A program made the position numbers and the translations under genes. From positions 1 through 9,967 of the forward strand of contig JBEKTY010000235.1 in NCBI GenBank assembly GCA_049515555.1: DNA of 9,967 bases. The letters run 5' to 3'. Below the pieces are notes generated by a model. The model made no database searches. It was not told the origin of the DNA and saw only the letters and a program-made list of their open reading frames with translations. This DNA comes from JBEKTY01 sp049515555 (GTDB lineage Bacteria; Planctomycetota; Planctomycetia; Pirellulales; Thermoguttaceae). Positions 1 through 7,084 of this stretch are shown in pieces. How positions within the stretch are numbered: position 1 is the stretch's first letter; every line of letters begins with the position of its first letter.

Positions 1-306
1 ATCATACACCCCCTACGGAATGGCCTTCCCCAACGTCCGGTCCTGGAAGTCATGCACCCGCACTTCTTCGGGTTGGCCTTGTGGTTGCCACTCTCGGCCA
101 CCGTTCTTGAAATCCCCGATCAATTCCTTCTTTTTCGTGTCCACCGAGATGACTGGTTGGCTTCGCTTCTGGAAGTTCTTCACTTGCGCATTGATGAACT
201 CAAACTGAGCATTTCGGTCTGGGTGGGAAGTGCCCTCCCGCGTCTTGCGGTTGGCTTGCAGGCTGTACCCATGGTTGTTTGGATGCTCTATCGGATGATC
301 TGGCAT
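1..306 (-). pseudogene. ISAzo13-type transposase remnant with amber stop
   Basis: Minus-strand fragment of a DDE transposase of the ISAzo13 type, which would cut and insert its own element. The conserved core is recognisable: GYSLQANRKTREGTSHPDR, then PVISVDTKKKELIGDFKNGG (VDTKKKE carries a catalytic-type Asp), then EEVRVHDFQDRTLGKAIP. Two defects show that it is dead. First, family members read AIPYGVYD; here the Tyr codon is TAG (positions 15-13) and GVYD continues in frame to the window edge, so this is a nonsense mutation. Second, family similarity starts only at about position 270; the 12 residues before it do not look like the family, and an in-frame TGA lies a short way upstream, so the long N-terminal part is missing. 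The C-terminal part may continue beyond the left edge. Family assignment is from memory of conserved motifs; confidence is high for the family and for the stop. Confidence 0.85.
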
Positions 307-376
307 CTCTGAATCGGTTGACGGTGAACTAGGGGGATGGGATACTCAAACGGCGTCGGTGGGCCGTCTGCCTGGA

Positions 377-412
377 GGGCCACCCGCCGGTAAACAAGTC
401 CGGCGGGAGCCC
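377..412. promoter_or_regulatory. Strong GC stem-loop upstream of sulfatase gene
   Basis: An 8-bp perfect stem, CCCGCCGG (383-390) with CCGGCGGG (400-407), closes a 9-base AT-rich loop (TAAACAAGT). It extends outward past a small internal bulge by GGGC (377-380) pairing with GCCC (409-412). It lies 46 bases before the preferred sulfatase start. There is no T-tract on either side, so a canonical intrinsic terminator is unlikely. It could be a leader-RNA structure, a protein-binding dyad, or part of the end of a decayed mobile element, given the transposase debris just to the left. Function is unknown; the hairpin itself is read directly from the sequence. Confidence 0.5.
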
Positions 413-458
413 CCGAGGCGCGACATACGTGTTATTCTCAACGGCAAACAGGTGCGAT

Positions 459-3158
459 ATGGTCTTACGCTTCTTTTCGGCGGGGGATACACATACCCAC
501 AATTTACTATGTCATTTACTACACAGAATAACTACAGTCATTCTTGCCACCGTCACCATAGCTTTGTCAATATCTATGGCAAAAATAGGCATTTGCGCGG
601 AGAAACGCAGTGTACCTAATATCGTACTCATACTTGCCGACGACATGGGGTTCTCCGACCCGGGTTGCTACGGGGGCGAGATTCAGACTCCCAATCTCGA
701 TCGCCTGGCCGACGGCGGTTTGCGCTTCACGCAGTTCTACAACACGACCCGCTGCTGGCCGTCGCGGGCCTGTATTCTGACCGGGTACTACGCGCAGCAG
801 GTTCGCCGCGACGAGCTGCCGGGGCTGAGCGGCGGCATGGATGGGAAGCGTCCGGGCTGGGCCCGCCTGCTGCCCGAGCTGCTCCGGCCGCTGGGTTACC
901 GCTCGTATCACTCGGGGAAGTGGCACGTGGACGGGAAGGTGCTGGCGGGCGGCTTCGACCGCAGTTATCGGCTCGAAGATAGCGACCGCCATTTCAACCC
1001 CCGCCGCCACCTGCTGGACGACCGGCCCCTGCCGCCCGTCGCGCCCGACAGCGGCTACTACTCCTCGACCGCCATCGCCTCGCGCGCGATCGACATGCTG
1101 GCCGAGCACCAGGCCCGCTACGGCGGGCAGCCCTTCTTCCTGTACCTGGCGTTCATCGCCCCGCACTTCCCGCTGCAAGCGCCGGCCGAGGACTTCGCCC
1201 TGTATCGCGATCGCTACCGGGCCGGCTGGGACGCCCTGCGCCAGGAGCGGCACGCGCGGATGACGAAGCTGGGGCTGGTCAACTGCGGACTCTCGGCCCT
1301 GGAACCGAACATGATTCCCGCCTGGAACCTGACCGCGGACGCCCTGCGGGGCCGCATTGGGCCGGGCGAGGCGGACCGGGCCGTCCCCTGGAGCAGCCTC
1401 ACCGGGCAACAGCGGCAGTTCCAGCCCCTGAAGATGGCCATCCACGCGGCCATGGTCCATCGCATGGACTGCGAGATCGGCCGCGTCGTCGAGCAACTCC
1501 GCGCGATGCGGGCCCTCGACGATACGGTCCTCTTCTTCCTCTCCGACAACGGCGCCAGTGCCGAGCAGATGATACGCGGCGACGGGCACGACCCCGACGC
1601 CCCGCCCGGCTCGGCCCGCAGCTTCCTGTGCCTCGGTCCGGGCTGGTCCAGCGCCGCGAACACGCCCTTCCGGCTGCACAAGTCGTGGGTCCATGAAGGT
1701 GGAATCACCACGCCGCTCGTCGTGCACTGGCCCCGCGGCATCGCCGACCGCGGCGGGCTGCGGCACAACCCCGGTCACCTCATCGACCTGGCGCCGACGA
1801 TTCTCGATCTGGCCGGCGGCCAATGGCCCGCCACCTTCGCCGGCCAGTCCGTGCCGCCACCCCCGGGCAAGAGCCTCGTGCCGGTGTTCCGCCGGGACAA
1901 TTCCGTCTCGCGCGAGTATCTGTGGTGGTACCACATCGGCAATCGGGCGATCCGCGTCGGCCAGTGGAAACTGGTGGCCCCCCGCCGGTCGCCCTGGGAA
2001 CTCTACGACCTGGCCACCGACCGCTGCGAAGCCCGCAACCTGGCCGCCCAGCGGCCGGACAAGGTCGCCCAGCTCGAGCGGCTGTGGACCCGCTCGGCCG
2101 ACGAGTTCCGCGCCTTGGCGACGCGGGACCCGCCCAAGATCCCCATCATCCACTCCACCGACCTCTTTCATCCGCACGACGATCCCGACGACCACTACGA
2201 TCTGGCCTCGCTGTTCGCCCTCAAGGAGTTCGACATCAAGGGCGTGGTCCTGGACTTGGGCGAGCGCCAGGTGGGCCGCCCGGGGCGAATCCCCCTGGAA
2301 CAGATGATGCACGTCAGCGGGCGGAAGGTGCCCTATGCCGTCGGGCTGAACCGCAGCCTGCGCACGCCGGACGACACGGCCCGCGACGCCGAAGAGCGGT
2401 TCCAGGCCGGCATCCGGCTCATTCTCGACGTGCTGCGCAACTCGAGCGACAAGGTGGTCATCCACACCGGCGGCAGTTGCCGCGACGTGGCCGCCGCCCT
2501 GAACCGCGAGCCGAAATTACTGGCCGAGAAAGTCCGAGCGGTGTATATCGACATCGGAACCGGCCCGGACGGAGTTCAGGACGAATACAACGTGAAACTC
2601 GACCCGCTGGCCTATGTGCGGTTGTTGCAGTCGGGGCTGAGCGTCTACTGGTGTCCCTGTTTCGGCAGGCAAGGCTACGCCACGTTCTACGAGGCCGACC
2701 AGGCCCGGCTGCTGGGCCCCTGTACCGAGCCGTTAAAGAACTACTTCGTCTACTGCCTCACCAAGTCCCGCGCCGACCCCATCGCGTTCCTCGACTCCGG
2801 ACCGCACCCGCTGCCGACGGGCAATCGCAACATGTGGTGTACGGCCGGCCTGCTGCACGCCGCCGGCCGAAAGATCTACCCGCGGGGCAGCGACGACTTC
2901 GTGGCCCTCACGCCCAACGAGGCGGCGAAAGCCGGCCTGGCGGATCAGGCCCTGGAGGTCTTTCGGTTCGTGCCCATGCGCGCAAGCGTCCAGCCGCAAC
3001 CGCCGGCCGCAGACGCCAAGCAGCCGCCCTTGCCAAAGCTGCGGATCGAGCTGAATCCGGCCCAGGGCAATCAATTCATTTTTCGCGCCACCGATCCGCG
3101 CTATGGGCAAATCCTCGCCTCCTGCCTGAAAAACCTCCTGGCCGATCTCGGCCGATAA
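459..3158 (+). CDS. Exported sulfatase fused to a nucleoside-hydrolase-like domain
   Basis: Putative S1-family (formylglycine) sulfatase that hydrolyses sulfate esters, probably on polysaccharides in the periplasm. Residues below count from the GTG at 429. A hydrophobic stretch at about 35-49 followed by ICA (55-57) looks like a signal peptide. The sulfatase domain spans about 63-565: Ca-ligand pair D71-D72, CWPSR with C109 as the formylglycine residue, GKWH (K164, H166), APH (H246), SDN (D373, N374) and K418. All core residues are intact. From about 571 a second domain begins that resembles inosine-uridine nucleoside hydrolases: TDLFHPHDDPDDHYDLASL (577-595) recalls the DTDPGxDDAxAL metal loop, HTGGSCRDVAAAL (679-691) recalls TGPLTNxAxAL, and EYNVKLDPLAYV (719-730) recalls the NxxxDPxA motif. 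The usual C-terminal Asp ligand is not obvious. ATG 459 is preferred over GTG 429 (ACAGG, 6 bases upstream); ATG 576 would lose the signal peptide. It is followed 77 bp later by the propeller gene. Confidence 0.9.
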   Translation: MVLRFFSAGDTHTHNLLCHLLHRITTVILATVTIALSISMAKIGICAEKRSVPNIVLILADDMGFSDPGCYGGEIQTPNLDRLADGGLRFTQFYNTTRCWPSRACILTGYYAQQVRRDELPGLSGGMDGKRPGWARLLPELLRPLGYRSYHSGKWHVDGKVLAGGFDRSYRLEDSDRHFNPRRHLLDDRPLPPVAPDSGYYSSTAIASRAIDMLAEHQARYGGQPFFLYLAFIAPHFPLQAPAEDFALYRDRYRAGWDALRQERHARMTKLGLVNCGLSALEPNMIPAWNLTADALRGRIGPGEADRAVPWSSLTGQQRQFQPLKMAIHAAMVHRMDCEIGRVVEQLRAMRALDDTVLFFLSDNGASAEQMIRGDGHDPDAPPGSARSFLCLGPGWSSAANTPFRLHKSWVHEGGITTPLVVHWPRGIADRGGLRHNPGHLIDLAPTILDLAGGQWPATFAGQSVPPPPGKSLVPVFRRDNSVSREYLWWYHIGNRAIRVGQWKLVAPRRSPWELYDLATDRCEARNLAAQRPDKVAQLERLWTRSADEFRALATRDPPKIPIIHSTDLFHPHDDPDDHYDLASLFALKEFDIKGVVLDLGERQVGRPGRIPLEQMMHVSGRKVPYAVGLNRSLRTPDDTARDAEERFQAGIRLILDVLRNSSDKVVIHTGGSCRDVAAALNREPKLLAEKVRAVYIDIGTGPDGVQDEYNVKLDPLAYVRLLQSGLSVYWCPCFGRQGYATFYEADQARLLGPCTEPLKNYFVYCLTKSRADPIAFLDSGPHPLPTGNRNMWCTAGLLHAAGRKIYPRGSDDFVALTPNEAAKAGLADQALEVFRFVPMRASVQPQPPAADAKQPPLPKLRIELNPAQGNQFIFRATDPRYGQILASCLKNLLADLGR

Positions 3159-3163
3159 CCGCC

Positions 3164-3179
3164 GCGGCGCAGACGCCGC
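3164..3179. promoter_or_regulatory. GC hairpin after sulfatase stop
   Basis: GCGGCG (3164-3169) and CGCCGC (3174-3179) form a perfect 6-bp stem with a CAGA loop, 5 bases after the sulfatase stop. A second GC-rich symmetric block follows at 3181-3197 (CCGGCCG, CT, CCGGCCG). Neither is followed by a T-tract. They could stabilise the 3' end of the sulfatase message or partly attenuate transcription into the propeller gene. Function is inferred from position only. Confidence 0.35.
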
Positions 3180-3209
3180 ACCGGCCGCTCCGGCCGGGAT
3201 TATTCACCA

Positions 3210-3229
3210 CGGAAAGGCCCGGAAAGGAC
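3210..3229 (+). repeat. Tandem 10-bp repeat containing the propeller gene's RBS
   Basis: CGGAAAGGCC (3210-3219) is followed directly by CGGAAAGGAC (3220-3229), two copies differing at one base. The second copy supplies the Shine-Dalgarno sequence GGAAAGGA (3221-3228), 7 bases before the ATG at 3236, and so decides that start inside a much longer open frame. The preceding TTCACCACGGAAAGG resembles a short sequence I recall as common between genes in Planctomycetota and Verrucomicrobiota; that resemblance is from memory. Confidence 0.5.
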
Positions 3230-3235
3230 GCAGCA

Positions 3236-4285
3236 ATGAACGGCTTCAAGCAAATCAAGCCAGCCGCGTATGCTTGGGTTCTCTCGGCCATGCTGTTGTC
3301 GCTGGCGGGGCTGGCGGCCGCGCAAGCAAACACGGCTTTCGCCGCCGACTGGTTGAACGTCACTAGCAACGTCGGTGGCGAAAAGTGGGGGGCCTATGGC
3401 GTCACGTACATGAAGGCCGTCCCCGGCAGCAAACAGGTCATCGCGGGCGTGAGCGAACGCGGCCTGTGGGCCACCGGCGACGGCGGGGCCACCTGGCGTA
3501 AACTCGGTGGAAATGAAATGACTTTCCGCCCCGGCCGGATCGTGTTCGATCCCGGAAACACGTCGGTGTTTTGGGTAAGCGGATGCTACGGCAACGCGCC
3601 CTTCCAGACGGTAGACGGGGGTAAGACTTTCCGGCGACTCGGCAAACTGGCCCATGCCGACGGCGTGGCCGTCGATTTCAGCGACCCGGCTCGCAAGACC
3701 CTCTTGCTGGGGCTGCACGAACAGTCGCAAAGCCTTCAACTTTCCCGCGACGGCGGGGCCACCTGGACGAAGATCGGCGACACACTGCCCGCCGACAGCA
3801 ACCACAGCACCGATCCGATCATCCTCGGCGTCAAGACTTTTCTGATCAACACGGCCGGATGGAAGCCCAAAGCGACCCTGGGCATCTACCGCACCGAGGA
3901 CCGCGGCCGGACGTGGACTCGGGTGTCTGCCTACGGGCCCCAGGGGCCGGCGCTGGTGGCCTCCGATGGGGCGATCTACTGGCAGCGGGTCTGGGGCGGG
4001 GGACTGCTCAAGAGCCCCGACCAGGGCCGGACCTGGAAGCAGATCTCCCGTGCCGTGAAGGACAATCCCATCGAACTGCCCAACAAGCGTCTGGCGGGAC
4101 TGGCCGACGCCCAGATCCTGGTGTCTGCCGACGGCGGCGCTAGCTGGACGAAGCTCGGCCCGCCGGCCCCCTTCAAGCCCAACGGCATCACTTACAGCGA
4201 CCAGGGCCAGTGCTTCTATGCCTGGCGCCTGTCGGACAACATGAAGATGGAGAAACAGTCCATCGTTCGCTTGGATGTGGAGTAG
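3236..4285 (+). CDS. Exported six-Asp-box (BNR/sialidase-like) beta-propeller protein
   Basis: A 349-residue secreted protein. K5 and K8 followed by a hydrophobic run (about 11-29) form a signal peptide, with likely cleavage near A29 or A37. The mature part is built of repeats carrying six Asp-boxes (S/T-x-D-x-G-x-T/S-W/F), with aspartates at D82, D127, D172, D222, D262 and D299, about 37-50 residues apart. Examples are TGDGGATW, TEDRGRTW and SADGGASW. This is the signature of BNR/sialidase-like or VPS10-like propellers. I see no sialidase Arg-triad landmark such as an N-terminal RIP motif, so a binding or structural role is as likely as hydrolysis. The boxes at 3477-3496 and 3747-3766 are identical over 20 bases. 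The open frame reaches back to 1823, but the strong ribosome site and signal peptide fix the start at 3236. It probably shares a transcript with the upstream sulfatase gene, which suggests a joint role in handling an extracellular glycan. Confidence 0.85.
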   Translation: MNGFKQIKPAAYAWVLSAMLLSLAGLAAAQANTAFAADWLNVTSNVGGEKWGAYGVTYMKAVPGSKQVIAGVSERGLWATGDGGATWRKLGGNEMTFRPGRIVFDPGNTSVFWVSGCYGNAPFQTVDGGKTFRRLGKLAHADGVAVDFSDPARKTLLLGLHEQSQSLQLSRDGGATWTKIGDTLPADSNHSTDPIILGVKTFLINTAGWKPKATLGIYRTEDRGRTWTRVSAYGPQGPALVASDGAIYWQRVWGGGLLKSPDQGRTWKQISRAVKDNPIELPNKRLAGLADAQILVSADGGASWTKLGPPAPFKPNGITYSDQGQCFYAWRLSDNMKMEKQSIVRLDVE

Positions 4286-4294
4286 CCCGGATCT

Positions 4295-6319
4295 TTAGTA
4301 GTTGATCTGTTTGTCAGCGACGAATCGCTGGACCTTCCGCCAGCGCGGCTCGCTGTCGCGCAGGTACTCGCGCTGGAAGAGCGGGCAGATGCGGCCGGGC
4401 GGATCGATCGAGACGACTGTGTTGCCGCGCACAAGCAGCGTGTAAGCGACCAGACCCATCTTCTCCTTGACCGTCCGCTCGCTAATCGGACCCTGGATAA
4501 CGATTTGCTCGCCCGGCTTGACCGCGCCTAGATTCAGGTAGCGTGCCTGCCAGTTGAACGGCCGCGGCTGGCCGCTGACCTGCGCGGTGATCTCGTTGCT
4601 GCCGGTGGCGATCCACTCCGGCGCGTGTACCAGGACATTCTTGCAAGGCTGGTGCACCTTGATCTCGACGCGGCCCTGGTAGGGGATGAAGCTGTAGACG
4701 TCGGCCCAGGCCGAAGCACGGTTGAGCAGCATGTTGACCCGCAGTTCGCCATCCTTGAAATCCAAGATGTCTCTCCACAGGAACCAGAGGGCGCGGGTGC
4801 AGTTGCCGGTGCAACACTGCATGAGCAGGTTTTCCTGGGGGCCGCGCCACCACTCGTTGCCCAAAGCCCAACTGGAGAAGGAGCCCAGGTTGCGGTCGGC
4901 GACGTGGTCGGTGCATTCGTTGTAAAGCGGTCTCTTGGGCTGTAACGTCCGGCCGTAGCGGACCAGGTCGTCGGCCTTGGCCCGCGTGAGTTGAATTTCG
5001 GAGAAGTAGTTGCGGGCCCAGCGCTCGGCGTCCTCGTAATAATCCCCCGCGCCGAAGGCGGAAAGATTGCAGGCCAGGACCTCCATGTCGCCGACGGCGC
5101 AGCCCTCGGAGGTGGCGTAATTGACGTCGGCCAGCTCGGGAGCGAACCCGGTGACCGGGCCGAAGCCGGCCGCGGGCGACTTGGCCCACTCGAAACTCTG
5201 GCGGCAGAAGTCCAACAATTCCTTGTCCTTGGCCGCGTCGGCGTATTCCAGCATGCCGATCAGGTAGTTGGTGTGCGCATGGAAGTGATGATCGCCGGCG
5301 AATTCCCCCTTGGGACCCCAGTAATTGCCGTCGTGGCAACGCATGAAATTCGTGAGCAACCTGGCCAGTTCCAGCGCCTTCTTGTCGCCCGTCAGCTTGT
5401 GCGCGATGGCGCAGGCGCGGATGAAGCGGCCGTTGATTTCGCCGCCCTCGGTCCCCGCCGGCATACCGGCCCGGGGGTCCTTGGGATCGAACTTGGCATT
5501 GGGCTCGAAGAGGTAGGCCGGGAAGTAGGCGTAGTCGCCCTTCTTGATCGCCAGCTCATCGGAACGGGCGACCATCTGCGTCATCATCTCTTTCCAGCGC
5601 GGATTGCCGTCGCGCATGCCGTAGATCGCCATAACCTTCATGATGCGGCCGTTGGACTGGGGATGGGCGAACTGCCTGATGCCGGATTCCTCGACCAGCG
5701 AATTGGCGCCCCCCATGGCGTACGGGTCCAAATCCTTGAGCCGGCTGGGGTCCGCTTTCGCGACGGTGAACAAGGTGCCGTTGGTGCAGGCGATAGCGTG
5801 GGCCCACCACAGTTCCTTGCCGTACCAGGGTTTGCCCTGGAGCGGGAAGTAATAAAGGCCGTCGGGGCCGATCGACTTCAGGACCACGTCCTGCCAGGCC
5901 TGGTCCACCTGGGTCATGAAGGTGCTGCCGGTCACGACGCGCAGCAGTGCCAGGGCTTCGATGTACTTGGGGGTGCACCAATCGCTGAAGTTATGGGCCA
6001 TGCGCAACGGATTGCCCATGTAGACGGAAAAGTACTGCTCGTAGTCCTGCCGCCGATTGTTCCCGCAGGTCAGGACGTTGATCGCCAGCTTGGACATCTC
6101 GGCGATGTCCGTGGTATCGGGGACCAGATCCTCGTAGGTCTTGCCCTGCACGGGCTTGATGCCCAGCGGCGTGGCATCGGGTCGGACGTAACCGATCTTG
6201 GTTCCGGCCGGCGGCACGGCGTCGGTCCAAGGCCATTGGTTGGAATCTGCCTGGCCCTGGGCGAGGGCCAGGCCCAGTACGCAAAGTAACACAAGTATTT
6301 TCCCGGGCTGCTTCATCAT
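4295..6319 (-). CDS. Exported GH127/DUF1680-like six-hairpin glycosidase
   Basis: A 674-residue protein with a signal peptide (MMKQPGK, then a hydrophobic run to about A20). The fold and motifs resemble GH127 beta-L-arabinofuranosidases, which remove arabinofuranose using a Zn-bound cysteine nucleophile: HAHTNYLIGMLEYADAAKD (347-365) matches the family's HANTQ...IG...YELTGD segment, SEGC (404-407) matches the AETC zinc site, and QCCTGN (501-506) matches the CCPPN-type nucleophile site, followed by LRVNMLLN (526-533). Thus E405, C407, C502 and C503 could hold zinc, with C502 as nucleophile. No clear equivalent of the acid/base Glu of HypBA1 is seen before E405, so the member is divergent and its substrate uncertain. 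AGGGGG (complement of 6324-6329) lies 4 bases before the first ATG and 7 before the second (6316), so either may start; the second fits better. It is convergent with the propeller gene, 9 bp apart, with no room for a separate terminator. Confidence 0.75.
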   Translation of the reverse strand: MMKQPGKILVLLCVLGLALAQGQADSNQWPWTDAVPPAGTKIGYVRPDATPLGIKPVQGKTYEDLVPDTTDIAEMSKLAINVLTCGNNRRQDYEQYFSVYMGNPLRMAHNFSDWCTPKYIEALALLRVVTGSTFMTQVDQAWQDVVLKSIGPDGLYYFPLQGKPWYGKELWWAHAIACTNGTLFTVAKADPSRLKDLDPYAMGGANSLVEESGIRQFAHPQSNGRIMKVMAIYGMRDGNPRWKEMMTQMVARSDELAIKKGDYAYFPAYLFEPNAKFDPKDPRAGMPAGTEGGEINGRFIRACAIAHKLTGDKKALELARLLTNFMRCHDGNYWGPKGEFAGDHHFHAHTNYLIGMLEYADAAKDKELLDFCRQSFEWAKSPAAGFGPVTGFAPELADVNYATSEGCAVGDMEVLACNLSAFGAGDYYEDAERWARNYFSEIQLTRAKADDLVRYGRTLQPKRPLYNECTDHVADRNLGSFSSWALGNEWWRGPQENLLMQCCTGNCTRALWFLWRDILDFKDGELRVNMLLNRASAWADVYSFIPYQGRVEIKVHQPCKNVLVHAPEWIATGSNEITAQVSGQPRPFNWQARYLNLGAVKPGEQIVIQGPISERTVKEKMGLVAYTLLVRGNTVVSIDPPGRICPLFQREYLRDSEPRWRKVQRFVADKQINY

Positions 6320-6676
6320 GGAGCCCCCTGTCAGAATAGGAATCGAACCCACCAACAGTCCGAGGGCTTTGAAGACGGCCTTGTATTCCGCCCGATCGCG
6401 GTCGGTGAAGGTCGTGGCGTGGAACATCACGTCATTGTATCCGCCGCATCTGCCGGTCGCCATCCTCGCGGGGCGCTTCGGTCACATCGACGAATGGCAC
6501 TCAGTTTTCCGTAAGGCCTTTTGCCATATCGCGTTTGGTGGCATGTCTCGGTTTTCCAAGAAAGCCTAGTCTCCGGGCATGCCGCGACGAGAGGCACGGT
6601 CCCGTCATAGGGCCGTTCAGCGGCTTCTTTCACGCGCCACGGGGTGGTGAGGACGACCACGTCCGCTCAACCGCGT

Positions 6677-6692
6677 CGCGTTTTCAAACGCG
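6677..6692. repeat. 16-bp dyad CGCGTTT-TC-AAACGCG
   Basis: Perfect 7-bp arms separated by two bases. The symmetry stops there (T against C outside). The size and AT-centred shape are like a transcription-factor operator, and it sits between the divergent GH127-like and DUF262 genes, but it is several hundred bases from both starts. Chance occurrence is possible. Confidence 0.3.
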
Positions 6693-6932
6693 CATCGGTG
6701 TGTCGCTACCGACGCGCGCAAGCACCTGCGCCGCCGCGACGAGCTGCCCTTCTGCCAGGGGGCATGAGTTGTCTCCGAGCGGGTCTCATTCGCGCGCAGT
6801 TTTCACGAGTTCTCGGCACTTTGATTTCCAAGACGGCACTCTCGGAATGGGTTTCTCGGGAAAATCAGCCGTGACGCAGACGGATCGGTCGAGCGTTAAG
6901 AAACGGACCCCTCGTTCCGGCCGGCAAGGGGA

Positions 6933-6961
6933 TTGACATACTGAAAACACAAACCGAAAAT
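6933..6961 (+). promoter_or_regulatory. Candidate sigma70-type promoter for the DUF262 gene
   Basis: A perfect TTGACA (6933-6938) is followed after 17 bases by GAAAAT (6956-6961), which matches TATAAT at four of six positions. The spacer is AT-rich against a GC-rich surrounding. Transcription would begin about 115 bases before the ATG at 7085. This is a sequence match only, and planctomycete promoters are poorly defined. Confidence 0.35.
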
Positions 6962-7084
6962 CAGACACGTCGGGCTGCCATCGTGGGGTCTCGGTGGCCA
7001 CGGCAAAGGTACGGACCCCGTGAACGGATACCAACCCTATCAGCAACCGCGGATTGCACAGATTACGCGCATGAAAGGGCTCGA

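Larger units (their letters stand above)
6320..7084. other. 765-bp gap between divergent genes, no convincing gene
   Basis: Six-frame inspection shows only short frames without recognisable motifs. The frame of the GH127-like gene stays open back to 6463 (ATG), with a TGA seven codons further upstream; its 48 extra residues (GYNDVMFHATTFTDRDRAEY and so on) read naturally but I cannot place them, and the segment precedes a good signal peptide and ribosome site, so it is left out of the CDS. Contents I can name are a dyad at 6677-6692, a candidate promoter at 6933-6961, and a short frame ending across the next gene's start. I saw no tRNA cloverleaf or repeat array. Confidence 0.5.

Noticed and set aside
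567..2465. 632-residue open frame on the minus strand
   Set aside because: It is antisense to the sulfatase gene, is rich in low-complexity Gly/Arg/Ala/Val sequence, and has no domain motif. It is an artefact of the high GC third positions.
1823..3235. Upstream extension of the propeller frame
   Set aside because: It overlaps the sulfatase in another frame, reads as Arg/Pro/Gly-rich sequence, and is followed by a proper RBS, ATG and signal peptide at 3236.
4991..6289. 432-residue open frame on the plus strand
   Set aside because: It is antisense to the GH127-like gene and has no recognisable motif.
6320..6463. In-frame N-terminal extension of the GH127-like protein
   Set aside because: It would place a signal peptide 48 residues inside the protein, and ATG 6463 has no ribosome site, whereas AGGGGG precedes the ATGs at 6319/6316. 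The peptide is unrecognised; it could be a remnant of another gene.
6732..6748. 17-base exact match to 804-820 inside the sulfatase gene (CGCCGCGACGAGCTGCC)
   Set aside because: Similarity does not extend beyond the 17 bases and the sequence is GC-rich, so chance is plausible; not enough for a duplicated segment.
6427..7046. Several overlapping short frames on both strands in the empty region
   Set aside because: None shows a conserved motif, a ribosome site or a plausible hydrophobic pattern.
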